Shown here in pieces: positions 44,317 to 52,832 of a DNA stretch of 60,834 bases. This stretch comes from Peribacillus cavernae (GTDB taxonomy: Bacteria > Bacillota > Bacilli > Bacillales > DSM-1321). The notes beneath the pieces are model-generated. The model searched no databases. It saw nothing but the letters and a program-made list of their open reading frames with translations, and was not told where the DNA came from. The position numbers and the translations under genes are program-made. Each line of letters opens with the position of its first letter. The stretch's first letter is position 1. The stretch covers positions 1-60,834 of the forward strand of contig NZ_RYZZ01000038.1 of the NCBI RefSeq assembly GCF_003989135.1, written 5' to 3'.

Positions 44317-45615
44317 TTATTTAGACCATAAACCAAATAAATGAAGAATATTCACTAAAATGCCTAAGGCAATAACCCCTACTGGACCAACTGCTAATTC
44401 CACAAGTGGTTTTTTCGCTAAACGATTAAGCAGATAAAAACCCATTACCCAGAAGAAGCCCATTCCTGGTGCAATTTTTTCTGCTGCCATTGCACTACCA
44501 ATTAAGATCGCCATCCCGAGAACATCTGCTAAGGACGTTCGAATGTGTTCACCCATTTCGCGTACACCAGGCAATTTATCCATGCTTTTTGTAACAACAG
44601 ATAACAGCATAACTTCTCCATACATAACGATTGCACCAACGACAAATGCTACTATCGGCATTTCTCTAAAAATAATTCCTATCACAAACACCATTGTTGT
44701 ACCGGCTAAACCATATACACCTGTCACAATGGCAGTCGAGAATACTAAAGGTATAAATCCAATGGCACGTGCTAAAGTTGCTATTGCGGCTTCCGAATAT
44801 TTCCCATCATTAATTAAAGCTTGTGGCATCGCGTCAACAGCAAGAATCATCTGGGCTGAAACTAATGCAACCAAACCACCCATAATCGCAAGCAACCAAC
44901 GATTTTTTTTAATTCTGTTCACACGTTCTGTAAATATATTAACTAAATCGGAGTTTGTAGTTTCATTCCCACCTTTTACTCTTACTGCAAAATAAACCAT
45001 CATAAACATCCCAAATAATAAAGACATTCCTTCAGGACTTAATGCAATTTTGTAGCTTGAAATAGTAAAAGTCCCAAAGCGAGCAAACAATAGATAAGAA
45101 ATAAATGTAATGCTAGCAGTAGCTACAGCTTTCTTAAAACCATGCTGGTAACCTACGGCTACTGCAGGGAATACAGTAAATGCAATAATAATAGGTGTTC
45201 CCACTAGACTTAAAGAGTCAAGGAAGTTAATAGGAAGTTTATCAAATAGATCAACAACAAATTGTAGTCCAAGACATACACCAATACTATAAACAGCACC
45301 TACGACGCCAGAAATGATTATGCCCTTTTTATTGTCAGGTGACCATATTCCGATAATGTCACATGCAAGTAAAATACTATGCGCAATAATGATTGTTGCA
45401 CCTATGGACAGCGGGATACCAAATCCAATAATTAATCCAAAGCTTAAAGCGAAGCTTGTTGCTGCCAATTCTTTTCTGGTGATACGCCCTTCTAAAAACT
45501 CTGGCACAATGGGACGTAAACCGTCATTAAAAACAGCTACACCTCGGTTAACAAGAATGGAACCCATAGAACCAAGAGCGGCTATGGTTATTAGTTGTAT
45601 GATAGAAAAATCCAA
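44317..45615 (-). CDS. yhfT: YhfT-like integral membrane protein
   Basis: Protein of 432 residues with about ten to twelve hydrophobic helices. The N-terminus (ALGSMGSILVNRGVAVFNDGLRPIVPEFLEG) is the characteristic signature of E. coli YhfT, and matching segments continue through GFIPLVFSTAIVTGVYGLAG and the C-terminal NILHLFGLW. Function is unknown; it is probably the transporter of the pathway, perhaps working with the small YhfU protein, whose gene immediately precedes it (26 bp). The start is TTG, with AGGGGGTG six bases upstream. Confidence 0.88.
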   Translation of the reverse strand: MDFSIIQLITIAALGSMGSILVNRGVAVFNDGLRPIVPEFLEGRITRKELAATSFALSFGLIIGFGIPLSIGATIIIAHSILLACDIIGIWSPDNKKGIIISGVVGAVYSIGVCLGLQFVVDLFDKLPINFLDSLSLVGTPIIIAFTVFPAVAVGYQHGFKKAVATASITFISYLLFARFGTFTISSYKIALSPEGMSLLFGMFMMVYFAVRVKGGNETTNSDLVNIFTERVNRIKKNRWLLAIMGGLVALVSAQMILAVDAMPQALINDGKYSEAAIATLARAIGFIPLVFSTAIVTGVYGLAGTTMVFVIGIIFREMPIVAFVVGAIVMYGEVMLLSVVTKSMDKLPGVREMGEHIRTSLADVLGMAILIGSAMAAEKIAPGMGFFWVMGFYLLNRLAKKPLVELAVGPVGVIALGILVNILHLFGLWSK

Positions 45616-45641
45616 AAATACACCCCCTGATAGTATTATTT

Positions 45642-46004
45642 TTATTTAGTAAGTAACGCTGGAACTAAAGCTTTTAACACACTGACTGACGAAGGGGCAG
45701 TAAAGCCAAAAGCGATCTTCCCACTAGCAACTTCTGCAAGAATTTCTTCTTGATTCTTAACTTTACTTGGGGAAGCAAGTGTTACACAATTATCCCGTCC
45801 TAAGAGTGCTAATGCCATAGCTAACGCCCCGCCAGACCCTGTTTCACAAGCGCCAACATAGTAATCAACCTGTTTATTTTTTAACGCCATTACAGCTTCT
45901 AAATCACTCTTAACACTTACTTCAACTTCACTACCGCCTAACTCCTTAATTAGTTTTTCAATAGCTTGCTTGTTTAATTGTCCACCTATTACAATTTTGA
46001 TCAT
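45642..46004 (-). CDS. yhfU: YhfU-like (DUF2620) small protein
   Basis: Protein of 120 residues with the YhfU pattern: MIKIVIGGQLNK, VDYYVGACETGSGGALAMALALLG in the centre and GKIAFGFTAPSSV near the end. The family (DUF2620) has no known function but is always met near YhfT-like membrane proteins, which suggests that the two form a transporter or complex. TAGGAGG precedes the ATG; the PRD-domain gene ends 12 bp upstream. Confidence 0.85.
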   Translation of the reverse strand: MIKIVIGGQLNKQAIEKLIKELGGSEVEVSVKSDLEAVMALKNKQVDYYVGACETGSGGALAMALALLGRDNCVTLASPSKVKNQEEILAEVASGKIAFGFTAPSSVSVLKALVPALLTK

Positions 46005-46016
46005 TAGTAAAACCTC

Positions 46017-46484
46017 CTATTGATTTTTATCTAGTACTTGATGTAGATGCAAATAGAAATAATCCTGTTCTTCTTTAGGAATTTCCTGATGGAATTTATT
46101 ATTTACAAATGTGATAATTTCCTCTATCTCATTTTTATAAGGGGTTTGTCTGATTTCTACCATAACTATTTCAAGTGGTCCTTCTATAGATTCATTGCGT
46201 TGAATCCTTGTTAATGCCATACACATATGTGTCCAAAACATATCGGAGTCAGACAAAGCAGTCTTTCTGTACTTTTCAGATATAAAATCAAATGTTTCGT
46301 TTGTAATGTCATAGGCTAAATCGGTAATAATCTTATTGTCTTTTAATATATCTAATTTTTGATTCATTTCTACCTTATTCAATTTCACATACTCCAATCT
46401 ACTGTATTTAGTATATTGATAAAAATAGTATAGAATTTCCTCGCTATTTTTAGTAACGAGGAATCTTTTCTCCTGTTTCGACAA
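46017..46484 (-). CDS. yhfY: YhfY-like PRD-domain protein
   Basis: Protein of 155 residues, largely helical, ending in a PTS-regulation-domain pattern: FWTHMCMALTRIQRNESIEG, then IEEIITFVNNKFHQEIPKEEQDYFYLHLHQVL with conserved His. PRDs are usually phosphorylated by the sugar phosphotransferase system, which would connect the operon to PTS or carbon status. It matches the position and size of E. coli YhfY. The only in-frame start near the N-terminus is a TTG at 46484 that overlaps the regulator gene by 35 bp, so translation is probably coupled; the ribosome site is weak. Confidence 0.72.
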   Translation of the reverse strand: MSKQEKRFLVTKNSEEILYYFYQYTKYSRLEYVKLNKVEMNQKLDILKDNKIITDLAYDITNETFDFISEKYRKTALSDSDMFWTHMCMALTRIQRNESIEGPLEIVMVEIRQTPYKNEIEEIITFVNNKFHQEIPKEEQDYFYLHLHQVLDKNQ

Positions 46485-47376
46485 GTGCTTGAACTTTAAG
46501 AATCATTTCTTTGGTTACATAGTTCCACTTTTGTTTAATTTCATCTTCCCTGTTTCCATCAATAACTATGACAGCTTCTGATGTGTCCAATGACAATTGC
46601 CGCGCTAAAGGTGATTGAAACTCTACTGCACTAAAGGTTTCAATCATTTTTTTTTCATCCACATTCCAGATAGTTGCATCTATTTGTTTGGCATGTAGCA
46701 TATCAAACAACTGCATATAGTTTACAGGAACTAACTGAACGTCTATGCCCTCAACTTCTGCTAACGTTAATCGGCTTTGGTCAAGGGATTCAATGTCCAA
46801 ACCGATTTTCATTCCTTGTCTAATTCTAGTTTCACTCGAATTAGCCAAAAACACTTTATGAGCCGATACATAACTATTATGTGTAAGCTCTTCGAATATT
46901 TTTAAATTTGGAAACTGTAATAATTGGGCTTCTGCAGTCATTTTAGAAACAACTGCGAAATCGCATCTTTTCATACGAATGGATTCAATTCGATTAATTC
47001 CACCCCGGATAAAGGTTAAATTAATTCTTTTACCTTTTGATTCGAAGGCTTCAACTAACCCTGTTGCCAACCCCTCATATTTGCGTGAATAAGGAAGCGG
47101 CATGGAACCAACCAAAGGTGCAATACCAGCAATTTCAAGTAACAACTCATCATCTTTTCCTAATAAAAAGGTTCCGAGATGACCACGCGCCTCCAATTTA
47201 ATCGCTTTCATTTCTTCTAACAAATTAAGAGCACTTTGAACTGTTCCGCGTCCAAATGAAAATGCCTCACAAAAGTCTGAAACCCTGGGTATTTTTTTGC
47301 CTATCTCTAGTTCTATCAACTCTTTGGCTATATTTTTCGCAGCTAACCCATTTTTAGAATAAAATTTATCCCACAT
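46450..47376 (-). CDS. yhfZ: YhfZ-like transcriptional regulator
   Basis: About 308 residues. The N-terminal 75 form a GntR-like winged helix (KIPRVSDFCEAFSFGRGTVQSALNLLEEMKAI, then the wing LEARGHLGTFLLG). The rest resembles a periplasmic-binding-protein-type ligand domain (MPLPYSRKYEGLATGLVEAF ... FIRGGINRIESI ... CDFAVVSK), as in E. coli YhfZ. The preferred start is the ATG at 47376, six bases after AGGAAG; a TTG two codons earlier is less likely. It is the first gene of the yhf series, and a perfect palindrome 25 bp upstream is a candidate autoregulatory operator. Confidence 0.87.
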   Translation of the reverse strand: MWDKFYSKNGLAAKNIAKELIELEIGKKIPRVSDFCEAFSFGRGTVQSALNLLEEMKAIKLEARGHLGTFLLGKDDELLLEIAGIAPLVGSMPLPYSRKYEGLATGLVEAFESKGKRINLTFIRGGINRIESIRMKRCDFAVVSKMTAEAQLLQFPNLKIFEELTHNSYVSAHKVFLANSSETRIRQGMKIGLDIESLDQSRLTLAEVEGIDVQLVPVNYMQLFDMLHAKQIDATIWNVDEKKMIETFSAVEFQSPLARQLSLDTSEAVIVIDGNREDEIKQKWNYVTKEMILKVQALVETGEKIPRY

Positions 47377-47401
47377 AATCAACTTCCTATAACAAAATCA
47401 A

Positions 47402-47419
47402 TATACTAAATTTAGTATA
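47402..47419. promoter_or_regulatory. 18-bp perfect palindrome, candidate YhfZ operator
   Basis: The sequence TATACTAAATTTAGTATA is a perfect inverted repeat 25 bp upstream of the yhfZ start codon. Palindromes of this length and symmetry are typical of GntR-type operators. A related 16-bp sequence with two mismatches occurs at 46400-46415 inside yhfY. Confidence 0.65.
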
Positions 47420-47497
47420 CTGTAAGTGTAATCGTTTTCGTATGATTTTGCAATAGTTTTTTTAACTTGTTTTCGTGATCTGGTATTATTCCCTCTA

Positions 47498-48316
47498 TTA
47501 CAGAGGAATCTCGATCATTGTCTTTTCTCTCACAAATGCCCATTCTTTATATCCGATTTGTTTGAGTCGCACTCTCACCAATTCAAAATCATCAGCTACA
47601 CGGTCCGGGTCATGTGCATCTGAACCAAAGGTGACTTTAACTCCATAATATAGTGCCATCTCCAAGATATCATCTGCCGGGTACCAGCCTCCGGAGTATT
47701 TGGTTTTACCGGATGTATTTACTTCAATGGCAATATCATATCCTGCGATAACTTTTAATGTATGTTCTACAACTTCCGTTTGAATAGAGGAAAAAGAAGG
47801 ATAAAAACCCTTCATGGCATCAATATGGCCAAGAATCTGAAACATCCCGCTCCTGGCGGATTGTTCTATGAGTTTATAATAAGTTTCTTTCGTTTGTAGT
47901 TTTTCTTTATTCGAGAGACCTTCCCATCGATCCTTATTAAATATACTTATCCCGTCCACATGGTGTACGGAACCAATAATATAATCAAGTGGGTAACGTT
48001 CGTAATAACGACGATAAATTTCTACATGTTCCGGAAAAAAGTCTGATTCAACACCAAGTAGAACTTCAACCTTCCCTTTATACTCTTCTTTAATCCGCAG
48101 AACCTCTGATACGTATTCAGGAAATTGGCTTTTGCCCATGGCGATATGAGGATAACGCTGATCTTCATCACTTGTAAAATAGGGTGAATGATCAGATATA
48201 CCAATCATATCTAGCCCATTGCGGGCAGCAGCTTCAATATAATCACGTATATTTCCAATAGCATGTCCACAACGTTGATGATGGGTATGGAGATCAAATT
48301 TTAAATCAGAATTCAT
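47498..48316 (-). CDS. hisJ: PHP-domain histidinol-phosphatase family protein
   Basis: Protein of 272 residues with the PHP metal-binding motifs: DLHTHHQRCGHA (H10, H12), ISDHSPY, LGVESDFFPE, IGSVHHVDG, LGHIDAMK and the late GSDAHDPDRV. This is the monofunctional (HisJ/HisK) type of L-histidinol-phosphate phosphatase in Bacillales. GAGAGG precedes the ATG. No histidine biosynthesis gene is nearby, so it may be a paralogue acting on a different phosphate ester, and it lies just upstream of the yhf operon on the same strand with the operator region between. Confidence 0.85.
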   Translation of the reverse strand: MNSDLKFDLHTHHQRCGHAIGNIRDYIEAAARNGLDMIGISDHSPYFTSDEDQRYPHIAMGKSQFPEYVSEVLRIKEEYKGKVEVLLGVESDFFPEHVEIYRRYYERYPLDYIIGSVHHVDGISIFNKDRWEGLSNKEKLQTKETYYKLIEQSARSGMFQILGHIDAMKGFYPSFSSIQTEVVEHTLKVIAGYDIAIEVNTSGKTKYSGGWYPADDILEMALYYGVKVTFGSDAHDPDRVADDFELVRVRLKQIGYKEWAFVREKTMIEIPL

Positions 48317-48382
48317 TTTTTAGTTAGCCTCTCTTTTAAAATAGATTTCATTTTCAACTTAATATCTAATTCATCAACAATG

Positions 48383-48731
48383 TCAGAATAAGATATGATT
48401 ATCCATATCTAGGCAATACCAAGATATACTAGAATCTCCAAAAAAACAAATAATTACTATCCCAATCATTATCACGCCATATTTCATTTGCTCCAATGAA
48501 CCCATTGTTATCATCATTAGGTTGGGCATTGTAGATAACTAGTCCATTAAATTCTAAACCATTTACTTTTTTCAAAAAATCTTCATATTCACTTATCCAA
48601 AGATTACTTTTAATATCTTTTGATATCCACTCTTTAATGACTTTGATATTTTCATAACTTGCAGGTATCATTATTGACTTTCCATCTCGGTTTTTGATTC
48701 TTTCGATATCTTCCAATAGATCTAAAACCAT
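48383..48731 (-). pseudogene. SUKH-type immunity gene with a poly-T frameshift
   Basis: The frame starts at ATG 48731 after GAGGTG and encodes SUKH sequence (ISEYEDFLKKVNGLEFNGLVIYN, then NGFIGANEIWRDNDWDSNYLFF). At a run of seven T residues the native frame (GDSSISWYCLD) is lost and the reading ends after WRF at 48429. One extra T in the run explains this. The protein is related to the SUKH immunity protein at 23245 (ISWYVYE in the matching place). No toxin module is nearby, so it is an orphan immunity remnant. Confidence 0.75.
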
Positions 48732-48802
48732 AATATCACCTCTATTTTTTAGTTGATGGATATATAAACCCATCTGGGATGGCCATTTAATTTTAATTGA
48801 TT

Positions 48803-49430
48803 TTATGGGGAAAAAAGTGAATTGGAAAAAGCTATAGCTGAGGAGAGTCTACAATAACTAAAAGAGAGCATTTTTTAGAAAAGCACAATAATAAAAGCCT
48901 TACTCCTTATTGAAGTAAAGCAAGACCACCCGATCATTTATTTTTCCGATTTTCCCTATCTTGTAATGGCATACCATTTTGGCAAAATCACTTGTCCATT
49001 TTAGTTTACAGTTTGCATCGGGAAAGTCAGATCCCTCGCTGATCGCAGTAAGTATCCATTAGCTGTTCAAGTTGATCAAGATTCGGTACTTTTCCGGAAA
49101 AAGAAAATTTTATTTCTTCCACGAACTCTCCATTGTTATATACATGAATCGCGCCATTTTGGTTGGTTACAGTTGGTTCTTTCGTAAAACAGTTATAAAA
49201 CCATCCAATATATCATGGCTGACAGAAAATCCTTTACGTTTATAGAATTCCAAGGCGTTATCATTGCCATTTGAGACAAAGATAAAATAATCTTCAACAT
49301 CATCAAATTGTTTCAACCACTTCATTGACATATTGAAAAGTGTAGAACCAACCCCATATTGTCGGTACTCTTCTTTAATATAAAATTGGGATAAACAACC
49401 TACATTATTTCCTCTAACCGAAGAAAGGTC
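48803..49430. repeat. dispersed repeat, copy 2 (about 630 bp)
   Basis: Collinear with 26885-27515. This copy contains the intact acetyltransferase gene (the repeat ends inside it), the small coding remnant and the same hairpin near 48893-48926. Downstream of the acetyltransferase gene, as in copy 1, a DnaB fragment lies within 1 kb, so the two regions are probably products of one duplication of a larger unit followed by decay. Confidence 0.82.
49027..49185 (-). pseudogene. small protein remnant lacking a start codon (copy 2)
   Basis: About 52 codons closely matching the remnant at 27085-27270 (KEPTVTNQNGAIHVYNNGEF ... DTYCDQRGI) and likewise beginning at ACG within the end of the acetyltransferase frame. 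Here the frame ends directly after RGI, probably the native end. Confidence 0.45.
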
Positions 49431-49700
49431 AAAAAAAGTGGCAAAGTCGCTTGAATAGGCTTCTTTGGGAGAGATATTTGAATACACATAGCCTACTGGT
49501 TTATCATCATCTTTAACTATCACAGTATAATTGTCTATTGCACTTTTTATCGAAGGAATCATCCGTGTTTCAAAATTCATGTCGTTGAATAATTCCGGCT
49601 TTATGTATGACTTCGACTTTTGAAAAGCCATAAGTTCATTGCATAAATCTCTGCAGCATTCAATTTTGTCATCAGGTATAATTTCATATTGTAAGTTCAT
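49167..49700 (-). CDS. GNAT family N-acetyltransferase
   Basis: Protein of 177 residues with a GNAT fold: DDDKPVGYVYSNI (strand 4 region), then the acetyl-CoA motif VGCLSQFYIKEEYRQYGVGSTLFNMSMKWL (R/Q-x-x-G-x-G form: RQYGVG) and the motif B region FVSNGNDNALEFYKRKGF. It acetylates an unknown amine. AAGGAG precedes the ATG. The C-terminal half is duplicated in the DnaB chimera at 27252. Nothing nearby suggests a substrate; resistance or small-molecule modification are the usual roles. Confidence 0.87.
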   Translation of the reverse strand: MNLQYEIIPDDKIECCRDLCNELMAFQKSKSYIKPELFNDMNFETRMIPSIKSAIDNYTVIVKDDDKPVGYVYSNISPKEAYSSDFATFFDLSSVRGNNVGCLSQFYIKEEYRQYGVGSTLFNMSMKWLKQFDDVEDYFIFVSNGNDNALEFYKRKGFSVSHDILDGFITVLRKNQL

Positions 49701-49714
49701 CGTTTTTACTCCTT

Positions 49715-49836
49715 TTATTTATCAATTTCCAATAAGTCATAGAATCCTGCCTCGGCTAGTAACTCACTGACTGAAACAGGAGTGGACTTGATACCAACCC
49801 CAGAATCACTAGCAAAATGGGGGTAAGCATATGCCA
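49715..49836 (-). pseudogene. C-terminal fragment of an unknown protein
   Basis: An open minus-strand frame of about 40 codons with coding character (YPHFASDSGVGIKSTPVSVSE, ELLAEAGFYDLLEIDK) ends 15 bp upstream of the acetyltransferase start. There is no start codon, and upstream sequence is unrelated. I do not recognise the family. Confidence 0.35.
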
Positions 49837-50166
49837 AATAAGTGAATTTCTTTTGGACGGCTGGGCAGAATCTATGCTATTTAGAAGACCCAAGATAGGT
49901 AACTGCAGGAAAAACACTCATAAATTTGAAATATATTCCTGGCGCTGTCATATTGGCTCTTTTGAAAACAACCCTTTGCATGAAACGGTACATGTTTCTT
50001 CCGAAAGAAATAAGCCCTTTCTTCTCGCACAATTCCCTTCAGAACTTCTCGTAGAAATTCTCCTCCCCTGAACGGAAAGAAGACCGACAACCAACCTCCC
50101 TCATGCAACTCTATCTTATCACGATTTTATCAATGACTTATAGCACTTTACCTAACAAATGCTCCA
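49837..50166. other. non-coding or decayed region
   Basis: No supported gene. The minus strand from about 50085 to 49890 encodes a peptide with FLREVLKGIVREERAYFFRKKH that faintly recalls the N-terminus of IS256-like transposases, but there is no continuation. It separates the acetyltransferase gene and the DnaB fragment. Confidence 0.35.
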
Positions 50167-50353
50167 CTATTCAAACCTCCCATACTCCTTATGAAAGGCA
50201 AGCTTCACCGTCCCAATCGGGCCATTCCTTTGCTTCGCCAGAATCACCTCAATGATATTTTCTTCTTCGGAATCCATATTGTAATAGTCATCTCTGTACA
50301 GGAAGGCGATGAGGTCGGCGTCCTGTTCGATTTGACCGCTTTCGCACAGGTCA
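50167..50353 (-). pseudogene. dnaB: DnaB replicative helicase, extreme C-terminal fragment
   Basis: About 62 codons of DnaB C-terminus (ESGQIEQDADLIAFLYRDDYY, ILAKQRNGPIGTVKLAFHKEYGRFE) ending in a TAG directly after the native end. It is a close copy of the matching part at 28476-28680. No upstream DnaB sequence is attached. Confidence 0.82.
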
Positions 50354-50520
50354 GCCTGTATGCCAAAGTATTAGACGGTTCAGTATAAAATGGAGTTTTT
50401 AGATTTTATTGCGAATTGTAAGTGTTTTTCATTAATAAAGAATTGGATTTTGTTTCTTTGGAAAACGGCTTTTTTATCAATGTCTTGTTTAGATAATAAA
50501 CGCATGTTAAATAAGTGAAC

Positions 50521-50573
50521 AAAAAAAGCAATTATTAGAGCAGCAATTGGGCTACTCTAAAATTACTTTTTTT
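50521..50573. terminator. bidirectional terminator-like inverted repeat
   Basis: A long imperfect hairpin: the left arm AAAAAAGCAATTATTAGAGC pairs with the right arm ending GTTTTT-type T-run (TTACTTTTTTT) around loop AATT. A-run on one side and T-run on the other make it suitable for both directions. It lies downstream of the MmgE/PrpD pseudogene (minus strand). Confidence 0.65.
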
Positions 50574-50637
50574 GTGATAATCCATTTTCAGTATGAATCG
50601 GATATCTTGTTGATGAACTTTGTGTTGAAGTAGAGCA

Positions 50638-51304
50638 TTATTTGGTCTTTTTTATACTCAGCAATAAAATCGTTATAGATGAAAAATAAGCGCGTGGATC
50701 CTGAACGCTCGCTTCAAATGCCATCCCACTTCTTAGCCCAAATGCAGTCGTTGCTGCGATACCAAAACAATTCTCCAATTGCTGCACATCTAGCTTTAAT
50801 AAATAACCTGCTGCAGCTGCTGCTCCTAACACACCTACAACGCTCGTAGCATGCCATCCATTTTCATAAAGGGTTGGCTTTGTTAATTCCCCAAGTCGAC
50901 AAGAAACCTCCGTTCCAATAATGAAAGCTTTCAACACGTCTGCCTCACTGATTTTATATGTCTCACCAACGGCTAATACTGTGGGTACAATAACAGCACT
51001 AGGGTGTCCCATAAATCCCCAGGTGGTGTCATCATAATCAAGAGCATGACACAGAACCCCGTTAACAAAGGCTCCATTTTGGACAGATGTTTTCTGTGCG
51101 GTCCCTAATATAGAAGCTTGATTACCTGGTTCTACTTCCTCTGAATAATCCCATCAGAATAGCGGCAATTCTATCCGAGTGGCCGGCTAATGCTGCACCA
51201 ATTGTATCCAGGAAAAACGTTTTTGCTTTCTTCATAACGACATCGGTTATTAAATCTTCGGCATTTTCTACAACAAATTTAGCTGTTTTCTGTTGAACGT
51301 TCAT
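50638..51304 (-). pseudogene. MmgE/PrpD family protein, frameshifted and truncated
   Basis: The N-terminus (AKFVVENAEDLITDV, AKTFFLDTIGAALAGHSDR) starts at ATG 51304 after AAGGTGG. Near 51135 the frame shifts by one; the native sequence continues in the other frame with EEVEPGNQASILG, NGAFVNGVLCHALDYDDTTWG, then MGHPSAVIVPTVLAVGE and GLRSGMAFEASVQDP. The last 200 or so residues of the family are missing after that. MmgE/PrpD proteins are 2-methylcitrate or related dehydratases/isomerases. The upstream MFS gene is on the same strand, so this was probably the enzyme for the transported acid. Confidence 0.82.
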
Positions 51305-51388
51305 TAAGCCATTCCACCTTCTGAAATAATGTAGGTATTGATTTTCTTTTTCGCGAATAATGGTGTAATGGTCGTTTGTAAGTCGGAC

Positions 51389-52699
51389 TTATTCAGTTTT
51401 TGTTTGTAATGGCTTATCAGTATTAGTAAAAAGATAACCAATAATACCCAATACTGTAACTGCCGCATTCATAATAAAGACTGCATTCCAACTAATATTC
51501 TGTGCAACGACAGGAGCAACTATGGGAACGATGCTTGCCGCAACAAACCCCCATGTATTGATCCATCCACTTACTGTTGACGTATATTTTTGCCCTAAAT
51601 CAGTAGACATAGACCAAGCTAATGTTTGAGCAAATCCAGCCATACCCAGGGCAAGACTCAGCCATAAAATATTGCCTAAAGCTGTTGCAGCAGTAGTACT
51701 AACAATTAAGGCAATCGCCGATAAAGTTAATCCTACTACACAGATCATATTCCGTGCCCAAAATCGTGAAAAACCTTTTTTAATCAAATTGTCACTAAGT
51801 GCTCCTGCAGTGAGAACCGCTATTACTATGGCAATCCAAGGAAGACTGGTATAAAAGCCCATAGCTTTAAACGTCAGACCTAAGGCCTCTTGTAAATAAA
51901 AGGGCAGCCAATAAAGGAAAAATTGGATGGTCCATAGTGTTGCAAAATAACCTAAGGCAAGCATCCAAAACGATCGCTGTTTTAAAAATTGGGACCACTG
52001 GGACTTCAGTTTCTCTGGTTCCTTTTCAGTGCTTATAAAATGACCTTCCATTATGATGTTTAACTCTGCTTGATTTACCTTGGGATGCTCGCTTGGCTTA
52101 CTTCTCATGGACTTATACCATATTATTGCGATTATAATCCCAAATACACCAAGAGCGAAATAGGTTGACCGCCATCCTATTAAACTAACAACGACGACAA
52201 TAATGGGGGGAGCAAATATGTTAGCACTAAATGCTCCTGCATTCATCAATGAATTGGAACGTCCGCTCTCTCCTTTAGAAAACCAATTTGCAGTAAAGTT
52301 ATTGGCACCTGGAAATAATGGCGCTTCCGCAACACCGAAGAAGAAGCGTATAATCGCGAGCATCACAACTGCATTCGCGACACCTGTCAATGCTGTGAAA
52401 ATGGACCATCCTATAAGAGAATACATGATGATTTTCCGGGAGCCCTTTCGTTCTGCCAATATGGCACCAGGTATTTGAAAGATGAAATATCCTACCGAAA
52501 ACACAGTTAACATGATACCAAATTGGACAGGTGTGATATTTAGTTCTTCCATAATCGGGATTGCCGTCACAGAAAAAACGGTTCGATCCACATAGGCCAG
52601 GCAACCGATAAATAATATCAAAAGACCACCTAACCATCTTACACGTGTAGGATTTTCATAGGTTGTTGCCACATTCACATTTTCCTGCAATTTAGGCAT
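51389..52699 (-). CDS. MFS transporter, anion:cation symporter type
   Basis: Protein of 436 residues with twelve predicted spans and ACS-family features: CLAYVDRTVFSVTAIPIM in the first helix region, GAILAERKGSRK (motif A region), and FGVAEAPLFPGANNFTANWFSKGESGRS. Transported substrates in the family are organic acids such as glucarate, galactonate, tartrate or hydroxylated aromatic acids. ACGGAGGATG precedes the ATG. A cre-type site lies 69-82 bp upstream, implying catabolite repression. It precedes the MmgE/PrpD pseudogene and follows the flavoenzyme gene, forming a small catabolic set with the GntR regulator. Confidence 0.9.
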   Translation of the reverse strand: MPKLQENVNVATTYENPTRVRWLGGLLILFIGCLAYVDRTVFSVTAIPIMEELNITPVQFGIMLTVFSVGYFIFQIPGAILAERKGSRKIIMYSLIGWSIFTALTGVANAVVMLAIIRFFFGVAEAPLFPGANNFTANWFSKGESGRSNSLMNAGAFSANIFAPPIIVVVVSLIGWRSTYFALGVFGIIIAIIWYKSMRSKPSEHPKVNQAELNIIMEGHFISTEKEPEKLKSQWSQFLKQRSFWMLALGYFATLWTIQFFLYWLPFYLQEALGLTFKAMGFYTSLPWIAIVIAVLTAGALSDNLIKKGFSRFWARNMICVVGLTLSAIALIVSTTAATALGNILWLSLALGMAGFAQTLAWSMSTDLGQKYTSTVSGWINTWGFVAASIVPIVAPVVAQNISWNAVFIMNAAVTVLGIIGYLFTNTDKPLQTKTE

Positions 52700-52767
52700 C
52701 TTATCATCCTCCGTTTAATATTTTCTCGTTTTTCACTTATTCTTGGTATTCCAACCTTGCCGACTAA

Positions 52768-52781
52768 TGATAACGCTTACA
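52768..52781. promoter_or_regulatory. catabolite responsive element (cre)
   Basis: TGATAACGCTTACA matches the Bacillus cre consensus TGWNANCGNTNWCA at every defined position. It lies about 70 bp upstream of the MFS start codon, where CcpA binding would repress transcription. Confidence 0.65.
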
Positions 52782-52832
52782 AATTGATATATAAGTGTTG
52801 ACTCCCTTACCTCCTTTCATTGATATATACTA

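Noticed and set aside
44543..44995. 150-codon plus-strand ORF opposite yhfT
   Set aside because: Low-complexity antisense shadow of a membrane protein gene; the minus-strand frame has the clear family match.
49881..50108. IS256-like transposase N-terminus
   Set aside because: Faint similarity over about 25 residues only, without continuation or terminal repeats.
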